A stretch of 64,000 nucleotides of DNA from Salticus scenicus (GCA_963930645.1 OZ005648.1:194343304-194407303); one strand, 5' to 3'; positions 1 through 12,505 are shown, counted from the stretch's first letter. The notes: generated by a model from the sequence alone, not told the origin. Numbers and translations are program-made.

Positions 1-555
1 ATAGCATATTGTTACAAGGGATTAAGTCTTATTGTTACAATGGATTAAAATGCTGAAATTGTGACAAAAATTCAAAAGTCGCCAAAGAGAACTATATTAA
101 GATTTACTATCAGGTTTACAAACCATGAATTATATATAAACACAAACAATTAATTGTCGCATGCGACAGACGTAGCCGGTCACAGCATGTTGTAATATTT
201 GGCGTGAAATTGCTGTCATTTTATGGTTGATTGGATAAACAAAATAAACATAGGAAATAATGTAAAAGCAAATATTATGTGCATCACGTATAGTGTTGAT
301 CACATGTAACTGGGATTCAAATATAAAAAGGAAACTCCAATTTTTTCGATACTATCTATTTCGAAACTGTTATATAATAAGCACCTAAATGGAAGCTCTT
401 TGGTAAACCATTGTCACAGGTAATAGGGACAAGCACCCGAGTTGCAGTGGATGACCAAATCGCTGCCGAAAGCTGTTGCGACCTGAAGGGAGCTTTTGAA
501 CAATTTCAGTAATTTATTTTATTTTATTTTTATAAAACTATATAGAAAACAGTTT
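1..555. other. Unannotated AT-rich sequence
   Basis: No open frame, hairpin or recognisable repeat was found here. A slightly GC-richer patch lies around 415-490. It is not recognised. Confidence 0.5.
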
Positions 556-559
556 CCTT

Positions 560-1062
560 TAAATTTAGTGACCAGCAAAGCGGGCAAAGACTGCTAGTTA
601 TCATTATATATGGTAGAAAGTAGAGATATTAGGTTCATGAAATCACAATATAAAATACACATTGTAATTACATGTAGACATACACGTTATAATTAAGTGT
701 AGTTACTTGTATGTTCATTATCTTAAGTGTTAACATTGACGACCTGTTGCATTCCGATATTCCAGTAGTCTGGTTTATACTTGCAAGCAAACTTTGGTAC
801 TCAGGTCCTTATGGTTTATGGCAAGGCATACGCATGTCTTGGCATGCTTCTCTGATGAATTGATGCATTCCATAGATGCTTCAATAGATGCTGCGTGGAG
901 TTTTCTTGCAATAACTTTGCCTTTGATCGCACCCCAAAAGAAAAAGTCCATTGGAGTGTATTGAAACAGATAAAACTGAGGGTATAAGTAAGTAGATATA
1001 TTGTATACTGTATAATTATGCATGACTCTGTATAATAGTCATAAGCTTTATCCTAATATACA
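560..1062 (-). pseudogene. Decayed Tc1/mariner-type transposase relic (copy 1)
   Basis: The minus-strand frame at 775-1023 contains YTPMDFFFWGAIKGKV. This resembles the SPDLxPLDFFLWG block around the third catalytic acidic residue of many IS630/Tc1/mariner transposases. A Cys-rich stretch follows, similar in layout to the family's C-terminal tail. Only the C-terminal part is present, and no terminal inverted repeats are evident. The whole ~500-bp block recurs in the same orientation at 46815-47290, with the same block reading TPTYFFFWCVMKGKV there, so this is a dispersed repeat. Family assignment rests on this single motif. Confidence 0.5.
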
Positions 1063-1065
1063 TGA

Positions 1066-1163
1066 ATATGTTTTTAACGACAATTTATGTTTTTAACGAC
1101 AAGGTTATGTTTTTAACTACAAGGTTATGTTTTCAACGACATGGTTTTGTTTTTAACGACATT
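1066..1163. repeat. 20-bp tandem repeat, five copies
   Basis: Five imperfect copies of a unit reading ATGTTTTTAACGACAAGGTT, with starts at 1068, 1087, 1107, 1127 and 1147. The related repeat copy near 47275 carries only one such unit, so the array expanded at this locus after the copies separated. Downstream sequence is simple AT-rich DNA. Confidence 0.8.
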
Positions 1164-1289
1164 CGTTTTAATGCAGTCTATACTGACAGTCTTTCTAACC
1201 TACTGGGAGATTGACTGTACATCGTCATTAGCCTAAACACCCTCTTGTAATACATATAAATCTAGTTCTAATTAACCTTAAGGACAGTA

Positions 1290-1430
1290 CCTCTCTGGCC
1301 AATGTATCGATGTTTCAAGGCGTTATCGGAAATGAAACTGCTGATGAGCTGGCAAAAACATCTACTCAAAATCCGGACATTGGTTATTTACTTCTTCTCC
1401 CCCGTTTCTGTATCAAAAATATCTTTCTCA
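1290..1430 (+). pseudogene. LINE RNase H fragment
   Basis: The plus frame from 1310 reads GVIGNETADELAKTS, the C-terminal signature of RNase H domains in I-type and related non-LTR retrotransposons (HVGIxGNExADxLAK), including the conserved Asn-Glu and Asp. The preceding residues of that motif are not in the same frame, which suggests a small indel just upstream. Nothing else of the element is readable, so it is a short relic. A related but separate element lies at 60.6-64 kb. Confidence 0.6.
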
Positions 1431-1499
1431 ACATCTCCAGCTTGGATTGCAAGATTTATGGGATACACACACATCAAAAGGTACCCTCATAATTTCTAT

Positions 1500-1577
1500 A
1501 AATAATTTATGACTTCGAGTTGTCTCCAGCCATTTGAACCTTTCTGACGTGTCATGGGTTCTTCAGAATTTAGTTTA

Positions 1578-1615
<38 letters not shown>

Positions 1616-1821
1616 ATAATAATAAAAGAAACCAGAGAATAAAAATACACTTTTCAAAACGTATAACTTTAAAATTCATTACGTTAATAAATTATAAATA
1701 GCTAAAAAATATCATTAGAATTAATTAGTACGTAATAAATTAATCATTATTATTATTTTATGAGCATTGTAGACAATTATTGCCCGATTCATATTTATAA
1801 TGCAATATGTACTCATGCAAA

Positions 1822-1874
<53 letters not shown>

Positions 1875-4619
1875 ATATGAATTATTTTTTATTTTGAGGT
1901 AAATATTATTCATACAATACATCGCAGTATTAAACACTGCTTCATAACATAAACCGAAAAAAAAAATGAGATATTTTAATTTCTTTAAAAAAGTGACATT
2001 TTTAAATGTTATCATCTGTAACACGTGATATGAAAAACAAATTATAAAAATCCTTAATATTTTTAATTTTTTCGAATATTATACAATTACCAATAAAATT
2101 CACTGAAATTCTGGTGTGAAAAAGTGAAATTAGTAAATAAATTTGAGAGTAAAGGACATGAACTTGAAAAATAAATAAATAAATAGGTAAAATAATAATA
2201 ACAATAATAATAAGCACGATGTATTATTGCCTTGCCGCTTCTATCCACACGGGCTAGTAATCTTTCACATGTGCTATACGTCATGCCATACGTCATGATA
2301 TTATTTTAATTAAAAACCACTGTGACGATTTATTTCCATTTATGCTAATGGCTTTAAATTCGATTATTTATTATCATACAAATATGCAATATTCAATAAA
2401 AACACTTGGAATTCAACGTTGTACGTCATGTTTAATGAATTTATGTTTAAAATGACAAGAAGTTTTATTAAATTATATAAATTCTCTACTAAAGAAATAA
2501 ATATTTTAAAAAATCATTTTAGATATTTCATGTATTTACCAAGAATTGATGATTAATTGGTCAAGGTAAATAACACACATTTTTCAGGTATGTTGTAAAG
2601 AGAAAACCTATAAACACATTTTTTTTAAGGCAAGTATTTTTTCTTCTCGTTACTGTTTTATTGCAAATTTAATATCATTTACGAAAATTAAACGAAGATA
2701 CGATAAAAATAAATTTTGTGTTTACAACGTTTTGACATTCTATAAAGTCGTAAAAGTACATTATTTGTTTTTCTTACCTAACACGCATTCGTAAATTATA
2801 CCAAATACAAATGAAATACAAGTATACGTCTATTGTTTTGAAAATAAATATCTATATCGATTTTTTTTTCCTTTTCCATTCTATAATCTGATTATTTGTT
2901 TTATTAAAAAAAAAAAAAGAACAATATTAATAATAAATTAATACAGGAACTGTTATTATAAATTATATATATTATATATTATTATATATATTATAAATTT
3001 CAATGTTAGTAAAAGAAATAGTATAACACTAAGTTTGAGATTATTTTACAATAGTTTTAAAAATTCTTTATTTGTTATCATACTTATACTATTATTATTT
3101 TTGCGTATGTTTTTATGTGAACAGATTTTTTTTTTCTCAAACAGGAAAGATAAGAAATATTTATCTTTGTGAATGTACAACAAATGTAGTTTTTTTGGTA
3201 TGTATGTGTATCACACCTTAAAAAACATTAGATCACATCTGTTTTTGAATGATTGGTTTAATGTAAGTGCAAATGTAAGTACAAATGTAGTAGAGACTTT
3301 TAAATTTAATCTCGAAAAATAAGCTTGCTATGTGGTGCATGTGATTGGGGGGTTGCAACTCTTTACATATAAGAAATGAATCTACAAAAAGATTAAGTCA
3401 TTAGTTTTAAATTGCGATCAATTTAACTGAAGCAATACGAACTTTTGTAATCTTGTTCACATTTCTTGTTGTTTCGAATATTATCAGAAATTTTTTCTTT
3501 ACTTCGAATATGTTAATTTGCTCTGAATATTTTCTGCACACTGGTTTCATATATGGTTAAAATATGCAAGCAGAATAATACGTGAAATTTTCAATTATTT
3601 AATTTTGCATATTATTTTAGTAGTGACAACTACTTGTCCTGCAATATTTCATTATTACCCTGTTGTGTATAGTCCTGTTTAATAATGATCTATCTACGGG
3701 TCACCAGGAATTCACTACTAGAAAGTAAACATTTGCAACGTAAAAATATTTAAACAAAGAATAAGATAACTAATTCCTAAGATCTAATCTATTTATGTTT
3801 TTTTTAGCTTTACTTTACCATAGATATAAAAAATATATACAACAGTTATTCAGAAATCGTAAAGTATAAAATTGTAACATTTATGCTAATTCAGAGGTAG
3901 AAAGGAAAAAAGAAAAAAAACTCTTCTGCATATATATTTTGAAATATTTTCTGTATTAACCTAACTGCTACAATAACGTCAAATACTTCTTAATAGCTTG
4001 AAATATATAGCCTTACTGATAGCGGTGCCTATCATATCCTGTAGGAATTTCCTTTACAGAAATACTTATTGCTTACTACATATTTCTATATTCCGCTTTA
4101 CTATATAGAAAACTTAGGACCTTTAAGCATATTTCTCTGTTTCATAAGTTTAGTTTTTAATTTTTTAACATTTCATTTTGAAGCCATGCAGTAAGTAAAA
4201 TAAACTAAATAATTTTCCTTATAATAATAATTATTATTATTGCTTTCTTTTGAAGTTAAATATTTAGAATCTAAAAACTAAATATGAGAAATTATATAAA
4301 AAATGTTGTTCAAAGAATAATCATTAAAAAGGCTCAAAGAGAGGAAGAAAAAAAAAAAAAAAAAAAAAAAAAAGGTCTTTTAGATGGCACTTTTGTACGG
4401 AAGCACATCAGATAGGACAAAGAAAATGTACTATGCATAATGCATAAAAAGTTAAAAATTGTATTTGTTAGCTTTTGAAAAAGTGTGTGTGATTCAATTT
4501 TTTTAACATTCCTGTTTACCTATAAAACGCGTTGCATATATAATAGTTTAAACTGTTTCAAAAACATAACAATTAGATAACATCGAAACATTGTTATTGG
4601 TGCAGACATGTTTTGAAAC

Positions 4620-4661
<42 letters not shown>

Positions 4662-5640
4662 GAAATGTAGCAATACAGTTTTAAATATTTAACCCTTACA
4701 AGCATACTTTTTTTTTTTTTTTTTTTTTAAATAAATGAAATTTGAAATCAACCGGGAAATGTGTGTAGCTAATAGGGAAATGAAAAAAAATATATAGATG
4801 AACTTTTAAATCACAAAAAAGCCAAAATTCCCTTGCATAAATTTATCAATATATGCAAAAATATAAATATTATTCGTTACAAACAATTTTTCCTGCATAT
4901 TTTTATTACTTTTTATATAAATAATCGTAATTTGTTACGCCCGTCGAAATGAAATTTTACTCAGATAACGCGACATCAATGAAAATTGTCACAGATAAAG
5001 AAATAAACTGACAAAGATTCTAGTTGCGTGCAGAAACGACAAAATAGTTTTTGAAAAATTAAATTCTAGAAAAAAAAATAGTATACAAAATGACACTACA
5101 TAAAGAGATATGATGTTTTAAACATACCATGCAGATATCTCTACGTATTTTAGGGTTAATGGGACTTGACACCTTTGATTAGACAACACTGAAGGTTTTA
5201 TGTATAAGCTTATATTTCCATTTAACATTTATAAAGTGAACTATATTAGATTTGTTTAATAAAATATATATGTAGATAACTGGGTCTCGCTCCGGTCATC
5301 AGCCTCGAAGGAGGCTTCGCTTCTATTCCACTTACTTTACTTATTATCCCAAGCAGAGCACTGCCCGCCTATTCGCTGCTTTGTTTTTTTACTGAATAGG
5401 AATATTACTAGCACATAACACAAGACAAAGACAGAAAAATATTATAAAAATGCCCATATTTAATCTCAATTGAAATACATAACATTTAATACCATATTAT
5501 TTACTTTTATTTATTTTTATAAAAATTAGTTAGTTTTTTTTTTTTTTTTTTTTTTTTGATAGAAAGAAATTCGTAATATATCTAGACCATTTTGCATCAA
5601 AGCTGTAGTATATGACCCTTTTTATTTCTTTTTAACAACC
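1500..5640. other. AT-rich, microsatellite-rich sequence with no gene seen
   Basis: The stretch holds a T-run at 1580-1611, a (TTA)n microsatellite at 1823-1873, an AT-only palindromic patch at 2957-3000, and A- or T-runs near 4350, 4622-4658, 4708 and 5530. Short frames here are homopolymer translations. A GC-richer patch at 5280-5395 contains a small hairpin (AGCCTC, loop GAAG, GAGGCT) and is not recognised. Confidence 0.6.
1823..1873. repeat. (TTA)n microsatellite
   Basis: About 17 uninterrupted TTA repeats. They produce a poly-Ile run in the minus-strand frame, which is not a gene. Confidence 0.95.
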
Positions 5641-5647
5641 ATGGATC

Positions 5648-5985
5648 CAGGCCGTGGTACCCTAGTTGGTAAAGCGTCGATCTCGTATTTGGAAGATTGC
5701 AGGCTCGATACTTGAGCCGGTCAAATACCGTCGTGTACGATAATAGTGTCTGGTGCACATAAAATCCGTCGTAGCCACAAAGTTCTCCATGCCCTCATCA
5801 AAGTTATACCTCTGTAGATCATCAAAGCAGAAGAGCCTTCCCTCCGTGGAGGATCAAACTTGTGAGGGCATGTCTCCGGTACATCCATAGGAGTGGACCC
5901 CGAACATTGCTAATTACCCATAGCGCAGTACTGGAGCGACATTCAACCCAACATACCTATCTTACGTACGTACGTACCTACAACC
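5648..5985 (+). mobile_element. tRNA-derived SINE
   Basis: The head (5651-5730) carries a pol III A box-like segment (CTAGTTGGTAAAGCG) and a B box-like segment (CAGGCTCGATACTTG) with tRNA spacing. The acceptor arm does not pair, so it is not a functional tRNA gene. A ~230-bp GC-richer non-tRNA body follows, ending in a short (TACG)n-like tail at about 5960-5979. This head-body-tail layout is that of a SINE. The overlapping plus-strand frame at 5862-6077 lies within the body and is not thought to be coding. Confidence 0.7.
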
Positions 5986-5989
5986 ATGA

Positions 5990-6985
5990 ATCATATTTTA
6001 ATTTTCCGGTGAAAAATGACTTCATGACAGAAGAACAGCGTCACTGGGAAAAAACTTTATTCAAGGTGGCAAATTGAGTACCTACAATAACCCGTCGTTT
6101 TTAGTTAATAACATCATTAATTAAAATGATAGAAGTTTCTGAACAGCTGAAATGTCTTCCTTGAAATATGCGGCATACACAAATACCTCTCATGACGCGA
6201 GAGACCCTGCCCTCCGCGAGAAGATGCGGCCGCAGAGAAAAAAAAAAAATTGACGCCACAAAAAAAAAAAAAAAAAAAAAATTACGCAAGCACTTCAGTT
6301 ATTGCTTTTATTAAATTAAAGCTATAAAGCTTAATCTTGAAAGAGTATCTGGTAATATTACATTAAAAGTATTACTTGAAAGAAAAATTGTAATAACTTT
6401 ATCAAAATGTAATGTAATTTTACAGAAGTTGGAAACTGTGCAGTGATAAAAATATTTGAAATACCAGATTCTCATTTCTTTTTAAAATATTTGATATAAA
6501 AAGACTTTGTTCAGAATCGAAAGTGATTTTTATTCAATTTTACGCTCTGTGATATTCATATTGGTTTTATTACATTTTATTAGTATAAGAAATTCCATTA
6601 CCCGTTTTACTCCTCGGTTTTCTTTGCAAATATTGCTTCCGTACTTTGACATTCGTCCATGCATTAAATTCGTTAAATATATTCATGCGAGGAAATATTT
6701 TTGTATATCCCATAAAACTGTTTCATAAAAAAATATTGAAAGAAATGGTATTAAATAAACTGAAAAATTGAGTTGAAATTTAAAATGTTCAGTTTCTATG
6801 AAGTGTACTGGAAAGAAAGGTTTTGTATTAGAATTTAGTTTTAAAAAATCTGGAGTGACTCCACTCGACTTTCCGAACATTGAGTAATTAACGGTTTTGT
6901 AGATAAAGTAAAGTAAGAGGAATTGTTAAATAAACAAAAGAGAAAAATATAATACGGTGTTTGAGTAATTTTCTTTATAAAGTAC
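5990..6985. other. AT-rich sequence with one GC-rich patch
   Basis: A GC-rich patch at 6170-6240 contains CTCCGCGAGAAG-like sequence followed by two A-runs. Its minus-strand frame is short and unrecognised. The rest is AT-rich with no repeat or gene seen. Confidence 0.5.
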
Positions 6986-6989
6986 ACGA

Positions 6990-8156
6990 TGTTTAATTTA
7001 ACGCTATTTTACTGAACACGTAGATCATAATGATAAAGAATATTCCGTTGTGTCCCTGTAAAAACCTACAGATGCTAGGTTCACCAAAATGCTTATAGTT
7101 AGCGCAACAGCGACTTATAATATTTATTTGAGGCATTTAGACGCTATCGCACTTTAAAGTTTGAGTCCATATGTCACAATGATAAAGAAATTTGCATTTT
7201 GTCCCTGTAAAAAGAACCATAAGTGCTAGATTCTCTAAAGTTTATAAAGTTTGTGTGATGGTGACGTATAACATGTATATAAATTTTCAGCTCATTTGAA
7301 TAAGGCGTTTAGTTGCTGTCGCACTTTAAAAATTTTGAGCCTGTAGGTCTTATTGATGAAGAATATTTATTTGTGTCCCTGTGAAACTCGTTAAGTGCTA
7401 GAGTCACCAAAATTTATACAGTTTGTGTGATGGTGACCTATAACTCGTATATAAATTTGCCAGTCAAACGGAATTTAGATGCTATCGCAATTTAAATAAT
7501 TTCACCCCACAGGCCATAATGATACAGAATTATTTGTTGTGCCCCTGTAAAAAAACTAGAAGTGCTAGATTTACCAAAACCTATACACATCGTGAAACTG
7601 TGACCTATAATATGTGTATAATTTTTTTGTTCAATTGAATAAGGAGTTTAGACACTATCGCACTTTTCAAAATTTGGTCCCATAGGCCATAATGATAAGG
7701 AATTTTTCTTTGTGTCCCTTTAAAAAAATATAAGTGCCAGATTCTCCAAAATCTATACAGATTGAGTAACTGTCACCTACAATATGTGTATAAATTTTTT
7801 GCTCAATTAAATAAGATATTTAGATCGCAGTTTTAAGAATTCATTCCCGTAGGCAATAATGATAAATAATTTTTCTGTTTGTCCCTGCAAAAAAACTATA
7901 AATGACAGATTTACCAAAATCAATAGGGTTCGTACTATGGTTACTTGTAACATGCGTAGCAACTTACAGCTCATTCGAACAAAGCGTTTAGACGCTAGCG
8001 TGTTCACTTACACACACACACACACATACATACATCATCGTAACAATAAGGAAAACGGACTCAGGCGACCTCAAAACATACAGAAACACAAAAATATCGA
8101 ATTCGGATTTTTGACAGGATTACAATACTTTCCTTACATATGTATGTTCGGAAAGT
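6990..8156 (+). mobile_element. Tandem-unit element with terminal hairpin (Helentron/DINE-like), copy A
   Basis: Six diverged units of roughly 150-175 bp begin near 7026, 7175, 7349, 7514, 7688 and 7854, each with a core like CATAATGATAAGAA followed by TGTGTCCCTGTA. A (CA)n/(CATA)n microsatellite at 8009-8036 follows, then a unique tail. The tail ends in a hairpin (ACTTTCC at 8129 pairing with GGAAAGT at 8150) next to an A-run. Tandem core, microsatellite and 3' hairpin beside A/T is the architecture of Helentron-associated non-autonomous elements such as Drosophila DINE-1. No protein is encoded. The superfamily call is inference. Confidence 0.55.
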
Positions 8157-8237
8157 AAAAATACACTGAAATGTAATATTTGAATTTAACATTTTGTATT
8201 ATTGTAACATATGATAACGAAATTCGTTTTACTTGTA

Positions 8238-8312
8238 AACTCCGTGGTTGTGAGGCAAAGCACCGGGCTAAGAATCTGAAAGTAGTGAGTTCGATCCCAC
8301 TCAAGGGCGATT
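8238..8312 (+). mobile_element. tRNA-like SINE head
   Basis: A good B box (GAGTTCGATCCCACTC at 8286-8301) sits about 45 bp after an A box-like segment in TGTGAGGCAAAGCACCGG. Acceptor-stem pairing is poor, so I read it as a SINE head or a tRNA pseudogene. A body cannot be delimited in the AT-rich sequence that follows. Confidence 0.55.
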
Positions 8313-8863
8313 GTTTGAAAGAAGTTTTTGTTTAATTCAAAATTGTTTGTTGCTTGTTTATTCATTACCATATTGTGTTGATTATTTAGTTAATGTTATG
8401 TGATTTCTAGACTTTTCGAATTCTAGAATATGCTGTTTTAGAAAATTCATAAACTGTATATAAGCTGATGTAAATTTCAGTTGAGTTGAAAAATAAAGTA
8501 TCGAGTAGAGCTTTATATACTCTGTGTTATTTCACTCTAGTGTTTCTCCATAAACAGTTATATAAGCTTAATCTACGTGACAATATTTCAAATTTATTCA
8601 TCAAAATGAGACAGATAAAAATATTATCCAATTCCCATACATACGCCATACAATATAATTATTATTAATTAAGAGTGAAAAAAAGAGATAATAATACATT
8701 TTAAAACAGCAAAACAACAGACTGCTTAAACATAAATAAATAAATAAAATTGTTAAATTTTATTACATGACTTAATATCCACTTTTATAAAATCGCAATT
8801 TGTTTTCGCCAGTCTAGAACTTGTAATAATTTTTAACTCAAAAAAATGAGGAGTAGATATTTA
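8313..8863. other. AT-rich spacer
   Basis: Only short unsupported frames and an (AAAT)-rich patch near 8733-8748. Nothing recognised. Confidence 0.5.
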
Positions 8864-8865
8864 TA

Positions 8866-9077
8866 CAGTCGGTAACAGAAGTGTCCTAACACTAGCAAAA
8901 ATTCCTATGTAAAAAAGCACACTTCATACGGTTTTGTTAAATAAATCCTCTTCGAATCCTCTTCTAAGTCAGTCTATGAACATGTTTCGATAAAGATTTA
9001 ACTAACAGAACAGTACGAAGTGTACCTTTTTTACATAGGAATTTTTTCTAGTGTTCGGACACTTTTGTTACCGACTG
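8866..9077. mobile_element. Tc1/mariner-type MITE
   Basis: The ends are perfect inverted copies of CAGTCGGTAAC, extending into imperfect ~80-bp arms (for example ATTCCTATGTAAAAAA in both). TA dinucleotides flank the element at 8864-8865 and 9078-9079, the target duplication expected for Tc1/mariner. At 212 bp with no coding capacity it is a miniature, non-autonomous element. Nothing visible in the window links it to the transposase relics at 0.6 and 47 kb. Confidence 0.85.
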
Positions 9078-9214
9078 TACATTCATAGATTCTCCGACCT
9101 TTCAATGCAACTATAGAAAATTGAAATACAGGCCTTTAAAACCGCTGTTATAAGAGCATTTTCCTTACACGTATGGAGATGCGTCAGAGTTGAAGCATAT
9201 TCTAAGCAAAATGC

Positions 9215-9325
9215 TTTAACAAGAAAAATAATTGTAACGTGGAAAAGCAAATTACAAAAAAATTAAATAATTTTCTAAATAAGTAAGCAAAAATAAATCT
9301 TCAAAACACTTAGAAAAAGCTAAAG
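9215..9325. repeat. Dispersed repeat, inverted partner of 13906-13990
   Basis: About 100 bp here, including GTAAGCAAAAATAAATCTTC, matches in reverse complement the sequence directly to the right of the foldback at 13491-13908. It is therefore a diverged member of an interspersed family of unknown type. Confidence 0.6.
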
Positions 9326-9329
9326 GTTT

Positions 9330-9570
9330 TTCAAAATGGCATGCGTTATTGACAGAAATCTAATATGATAGAACCATCTTTTAAAAAAAAAAAAGTTTAC
9401 AAAAAAGCTGTTCCAAATAGGTTATTTTCATAATCAAGAAAACGCAGTCAGGTTATCAAAAGGACGAGTTTTTAAATACTTAAATAAAAATAAAGATATC
9501 GTGTTAACCCTGATCTCAGTTTTAATCCAAAGAGCATTTATTCAGAACTGTAATATGATTTTGCTCTTTA

Positions 9571-9601
<31 letters not shown>

Positions 9602-10190
9602 TTCGTTATATATGAATTTTTTTTGAAAATGTAGCAATAAAGTGAATAGAAATGTATAATCGGAGAGAAAAAATAATATTTAACAAAAATTGGTCATTTT
9701 TAAACTATAGAAGTACAAAAATTTATTTAACCCCGCTGTTCTATGCCTATTTACTATACATTACATTTGTATAATTAAAAAAATATATATATAAAGCTAT
9801 ATAAAAAATAAAAATAATTTCAGGAAATTAATATATGTCCCACACTAACAAAGTCACAAAATGGCTAGAAAAAATTTTAAACTGTCATTTCTTTGTAAAG
9901 AATCGAAAAACATTTTGGGTTAAATAGACCAGAACAGAACAGGTGGGTTAATCGAAAAACCAAATAAAATGAATACATCGTGTAAAATTCAGAAATGAAT
10001 AATTATAATTCCAAAATACATTAAGATCTTCCTCATGGAAGTTCCCCCTCCCCTCCGCTCAAGCAGGGAAGGAAAATTTTCAAAATTTTTTGAAAGAATG
10101 TAGGCGTTAAGCCTGAAAAAACATGCTTACCCCACAACTTCTCAAAGATGAAAGCATAATCATTAGACAGTAATCGAATCTAAAATGTAG
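9330..10190. other. AT-rich spacer with (TA)n(GA)n microsatellite
   Basis: Contains a compound (TA)n(GA)n run at 9572-9600. A GC-richer patch at 10030-10075 (CCCCCTCCCCTCCGCTC) is not recognised. No gene seen. Confidence 0.5.
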
Positions 10191-10192
10191 TA

Positions 10193-10984
10193 CAGTAACC
10201 GCCTCTTAATAAAATCACTGGTTAATAAAATCAGCCGCTTAATCTGATCAAAATGCCAGGACCGGAATCAAATCAATGCAAGCTATTGTTGAAACCGCCG
10301 CTTAATAAAATCAGCATCGCCGGTTAAAAAACTCAAAAAAATATCCTCAGCAGCCAAAATTATCACTTATGCACACACACACACACACAAAATTCATTTA
10401 CATTGTATTTTTTTTTTTTTTTTTTTTATAAAAAAAAAAGAAAGTAAAGTACCTGTTATCACTTATTGTCGAAAATTTTACACTTGCAGCATAGTTACAA
10501 ATTAAACATGCCCCATAACTTATCTCCCTAACAATATCATGTAACGTATTCTTCAAAACGCAATAATAAGTTAAAAATTTGATTTGATTTGCAAATGATG
10601 CATATATATACAGACAATTTCTAGTCCTTATTTTGAAATAGCTATAAATTAAAGGGTCCAAACGGAAAGATTTTAAATTTATAAGAAAAGCGTGAAGTTT
10701 GGGAAAAATAAAATAATGATGAGTATTTTCTTTGAAGGAAAGCGCATAGAAATTTGGAATGCGTTTAATTTACTTATATCGGAGGAGTAATTAATTATCT
10801 ATCAAAAATTAATCAATATTGTTTACTAATTCCATTATTCTCTACTTTTGAAATTTCTTTCCAAATTCAGGGAAGTAATACCTTTTTCTTGAGTGCAGGA
10901 ACGTTCGCCGGATATAAAAATCAGCCGCTTAATAAAATCACTTTGCCTCAGAACGAATGTGATTTTAATAAGCGGCGGGAACTG
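10193..10984. mobile_element. pogo/Tigger-like non-autonomous TIR element
   Basis: The left end CAGTAACCGCCTCTTAATAA and the inverted right end CAGTTCCCGCCGCTTATTAA are imperfect terminal inverted repeats, flanked by TA on both sides (10191-10192, 10985-10986). The motif CCGCTTAATAAAATCA recurs several times just inside both ends, in the manner of subterminal transposase-binding repeats. The interior is AT-rich with an (AC)n run at 10374 and T/A runs, and encodes nothing recognisable. CAGT ends plus TA duplication fit the pogo/Tigger branch of Tc1/mariner. Confidence 0.75.
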
Positions 10985-10989
10985 TATAT

Positions 10990-12264
10990 TCAAAGTAATA
11001 TACATATATACATATTAACATGAAACAAAACGAAAAAAAAAAAATGTAAAAGGAATAATAAATAATGAAATAACCACCAAAAAGAACAAATCCTCTTTCG
11101 GCTAGTAGGTATTTATTAATTCTTCAGTTTCGCCCGAAATGTGGGAAGAAAACAAACTTAAACTGAATTTTGTTGTGGCATATTAAAGTGCTCACAAAGA
11201 ATGAATGGTGTGTAACACTTAACGGTTTAACTACTTTTAATCATTATGTATATATATATGTATATAAGCAGAGAGAGAGAGAGAGAGAAAGGTTATTCAT
11301 GACCTGCAATATACACGACGCTTTGAGAGACTATTGCCGACGAGACCATTCGTAAAGATACTCTATTGTAGGATGTCGCATAGTACCTTCCTGTCGGGTG
11401 TTCTTAACATTAAATTCTTACGTGCTTGGAAATTCTAAGAGGAGAATGTTAATTTTCTACGTATGTTCCACATTATATTGTCTCTTCTGGTAAATAAAGA
11501 AGTTAATAAATTAGTAAATTTGTATACGTAGCGCATATTCATTTTACATATAACTACGCAGTGTAATATGTAAGTAGGTAAAGAATTCTAAAAATCATAC
11601 AAATTGGAGGAATTTGTATACATTTTTTATTTTGTACAATTCTCTCAAAATGCTTTCACTCGAAGAAGAACTTTTATTATTATTTTTTTTTTTTAATTAT
11701 TGAGAATAGAATGTGCTTGATGCAAGCTAATAACACCAAAAATTCAAATGAGTAACTTATAAGATGAAGAAAGCTATAAAGACTTCATTTTTAATTATTC
11801 GTTTTTCTTATTCGTTTTTCTTATGCATTTTTTTTTTTTTGGGGGGGGGGGGTGTTAACATTGAAGGATAAAAAACAATTCGTGAACATAGTTTCCAAAC
11901 GCATTTTTCACAAAAGAAAAAAGTATCATATATTCCTTTATGTTGGTAATTAAATAAGCTGAACGAGTTTTTTAAATGGTTAACATTTATCTGCATGAAA
12001 ATAAACGTAATTTTCTAGCGTGTTCAGTGATATATTTCTTTCTTGAGAAAAAAGAAAAGAGAAAAAATAACTAAACTATATATTTTCTTTCCTTTGCTGG
12101 GGGAAAAAAAATCCTTCGGAAGAAGTCTTTTTGTGTAAATTAATAATTCTTTGAATCTTTTGAATTTTAAAATTATATACGAAATTATGGATCATCCGAC
12201 ATATAAGTGCATGTATAACGTATGTATCATAACTTCAAACGGAATTATGTGGGAGAAATTTTGA
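10990..12264. other. AT-rich spacer
   Basis: Contains a (GA)n run at 11270-11288, a slightly GC-richer unrecognised patch at 11290-11400, and a T-run/G-run junction at 11830-11851. The frames here are short and unsupported. Confidence 0.5.
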
Positions 12265-12267
12265 CAT

Positions 12268-12505
12268 AATAATAATTATAGTGGGTTGGTTGGATGTAGG
12301 GTTTAAGATCTATTGTCTACGCTAGGGCATTAGGTATATTGGTGGAATGCCCTCCGTGGGAATCGTAAACGAAGCCTAGCCCGAATTTCGGAAAAAATCA
12401 TGGAAAACTCCAAAAGGCTAGCTCAATGAGCGCAATCTGGGATCGAACCCGGCACTTCCCATCCACCACGTTTGAGCGCAGAAACGCTCGGCCGCTGGAA
12501 GACCT
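12268..12505 (-). mobile_element. tRNA-derived SINE with CCAA-type tail
   Basis: On the minus strand the head carries an A box-like segment (GCGGCCGAGCGTTTCTGCG, plus positions about 12477-12495) and a strong B box (GGGTTCGATCCCAG, plus 12437-12450). A ~150-bp body follows and ends in CCAACCAACCC near 12275. The tail resembles the CCAACCAACCAACC end of the LINE at 60.6 kb, suggesting mobilisation by that type of LINE (inference). Confidence 0.75.

Noticed and set aside
4520..4705. Minus-strand frame with poly-Phe
   Set aside because: Produced by an A-run; the same applies to frames at 6101, 10398 and 40940.
5651..5730. Possible functional tRNA gene
   Set aside because: Box A and B are present but the acceptor and anticodon stems do not pair, and a SINE body and tail follow. 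The same reasoning applies at 8238 and 54572.
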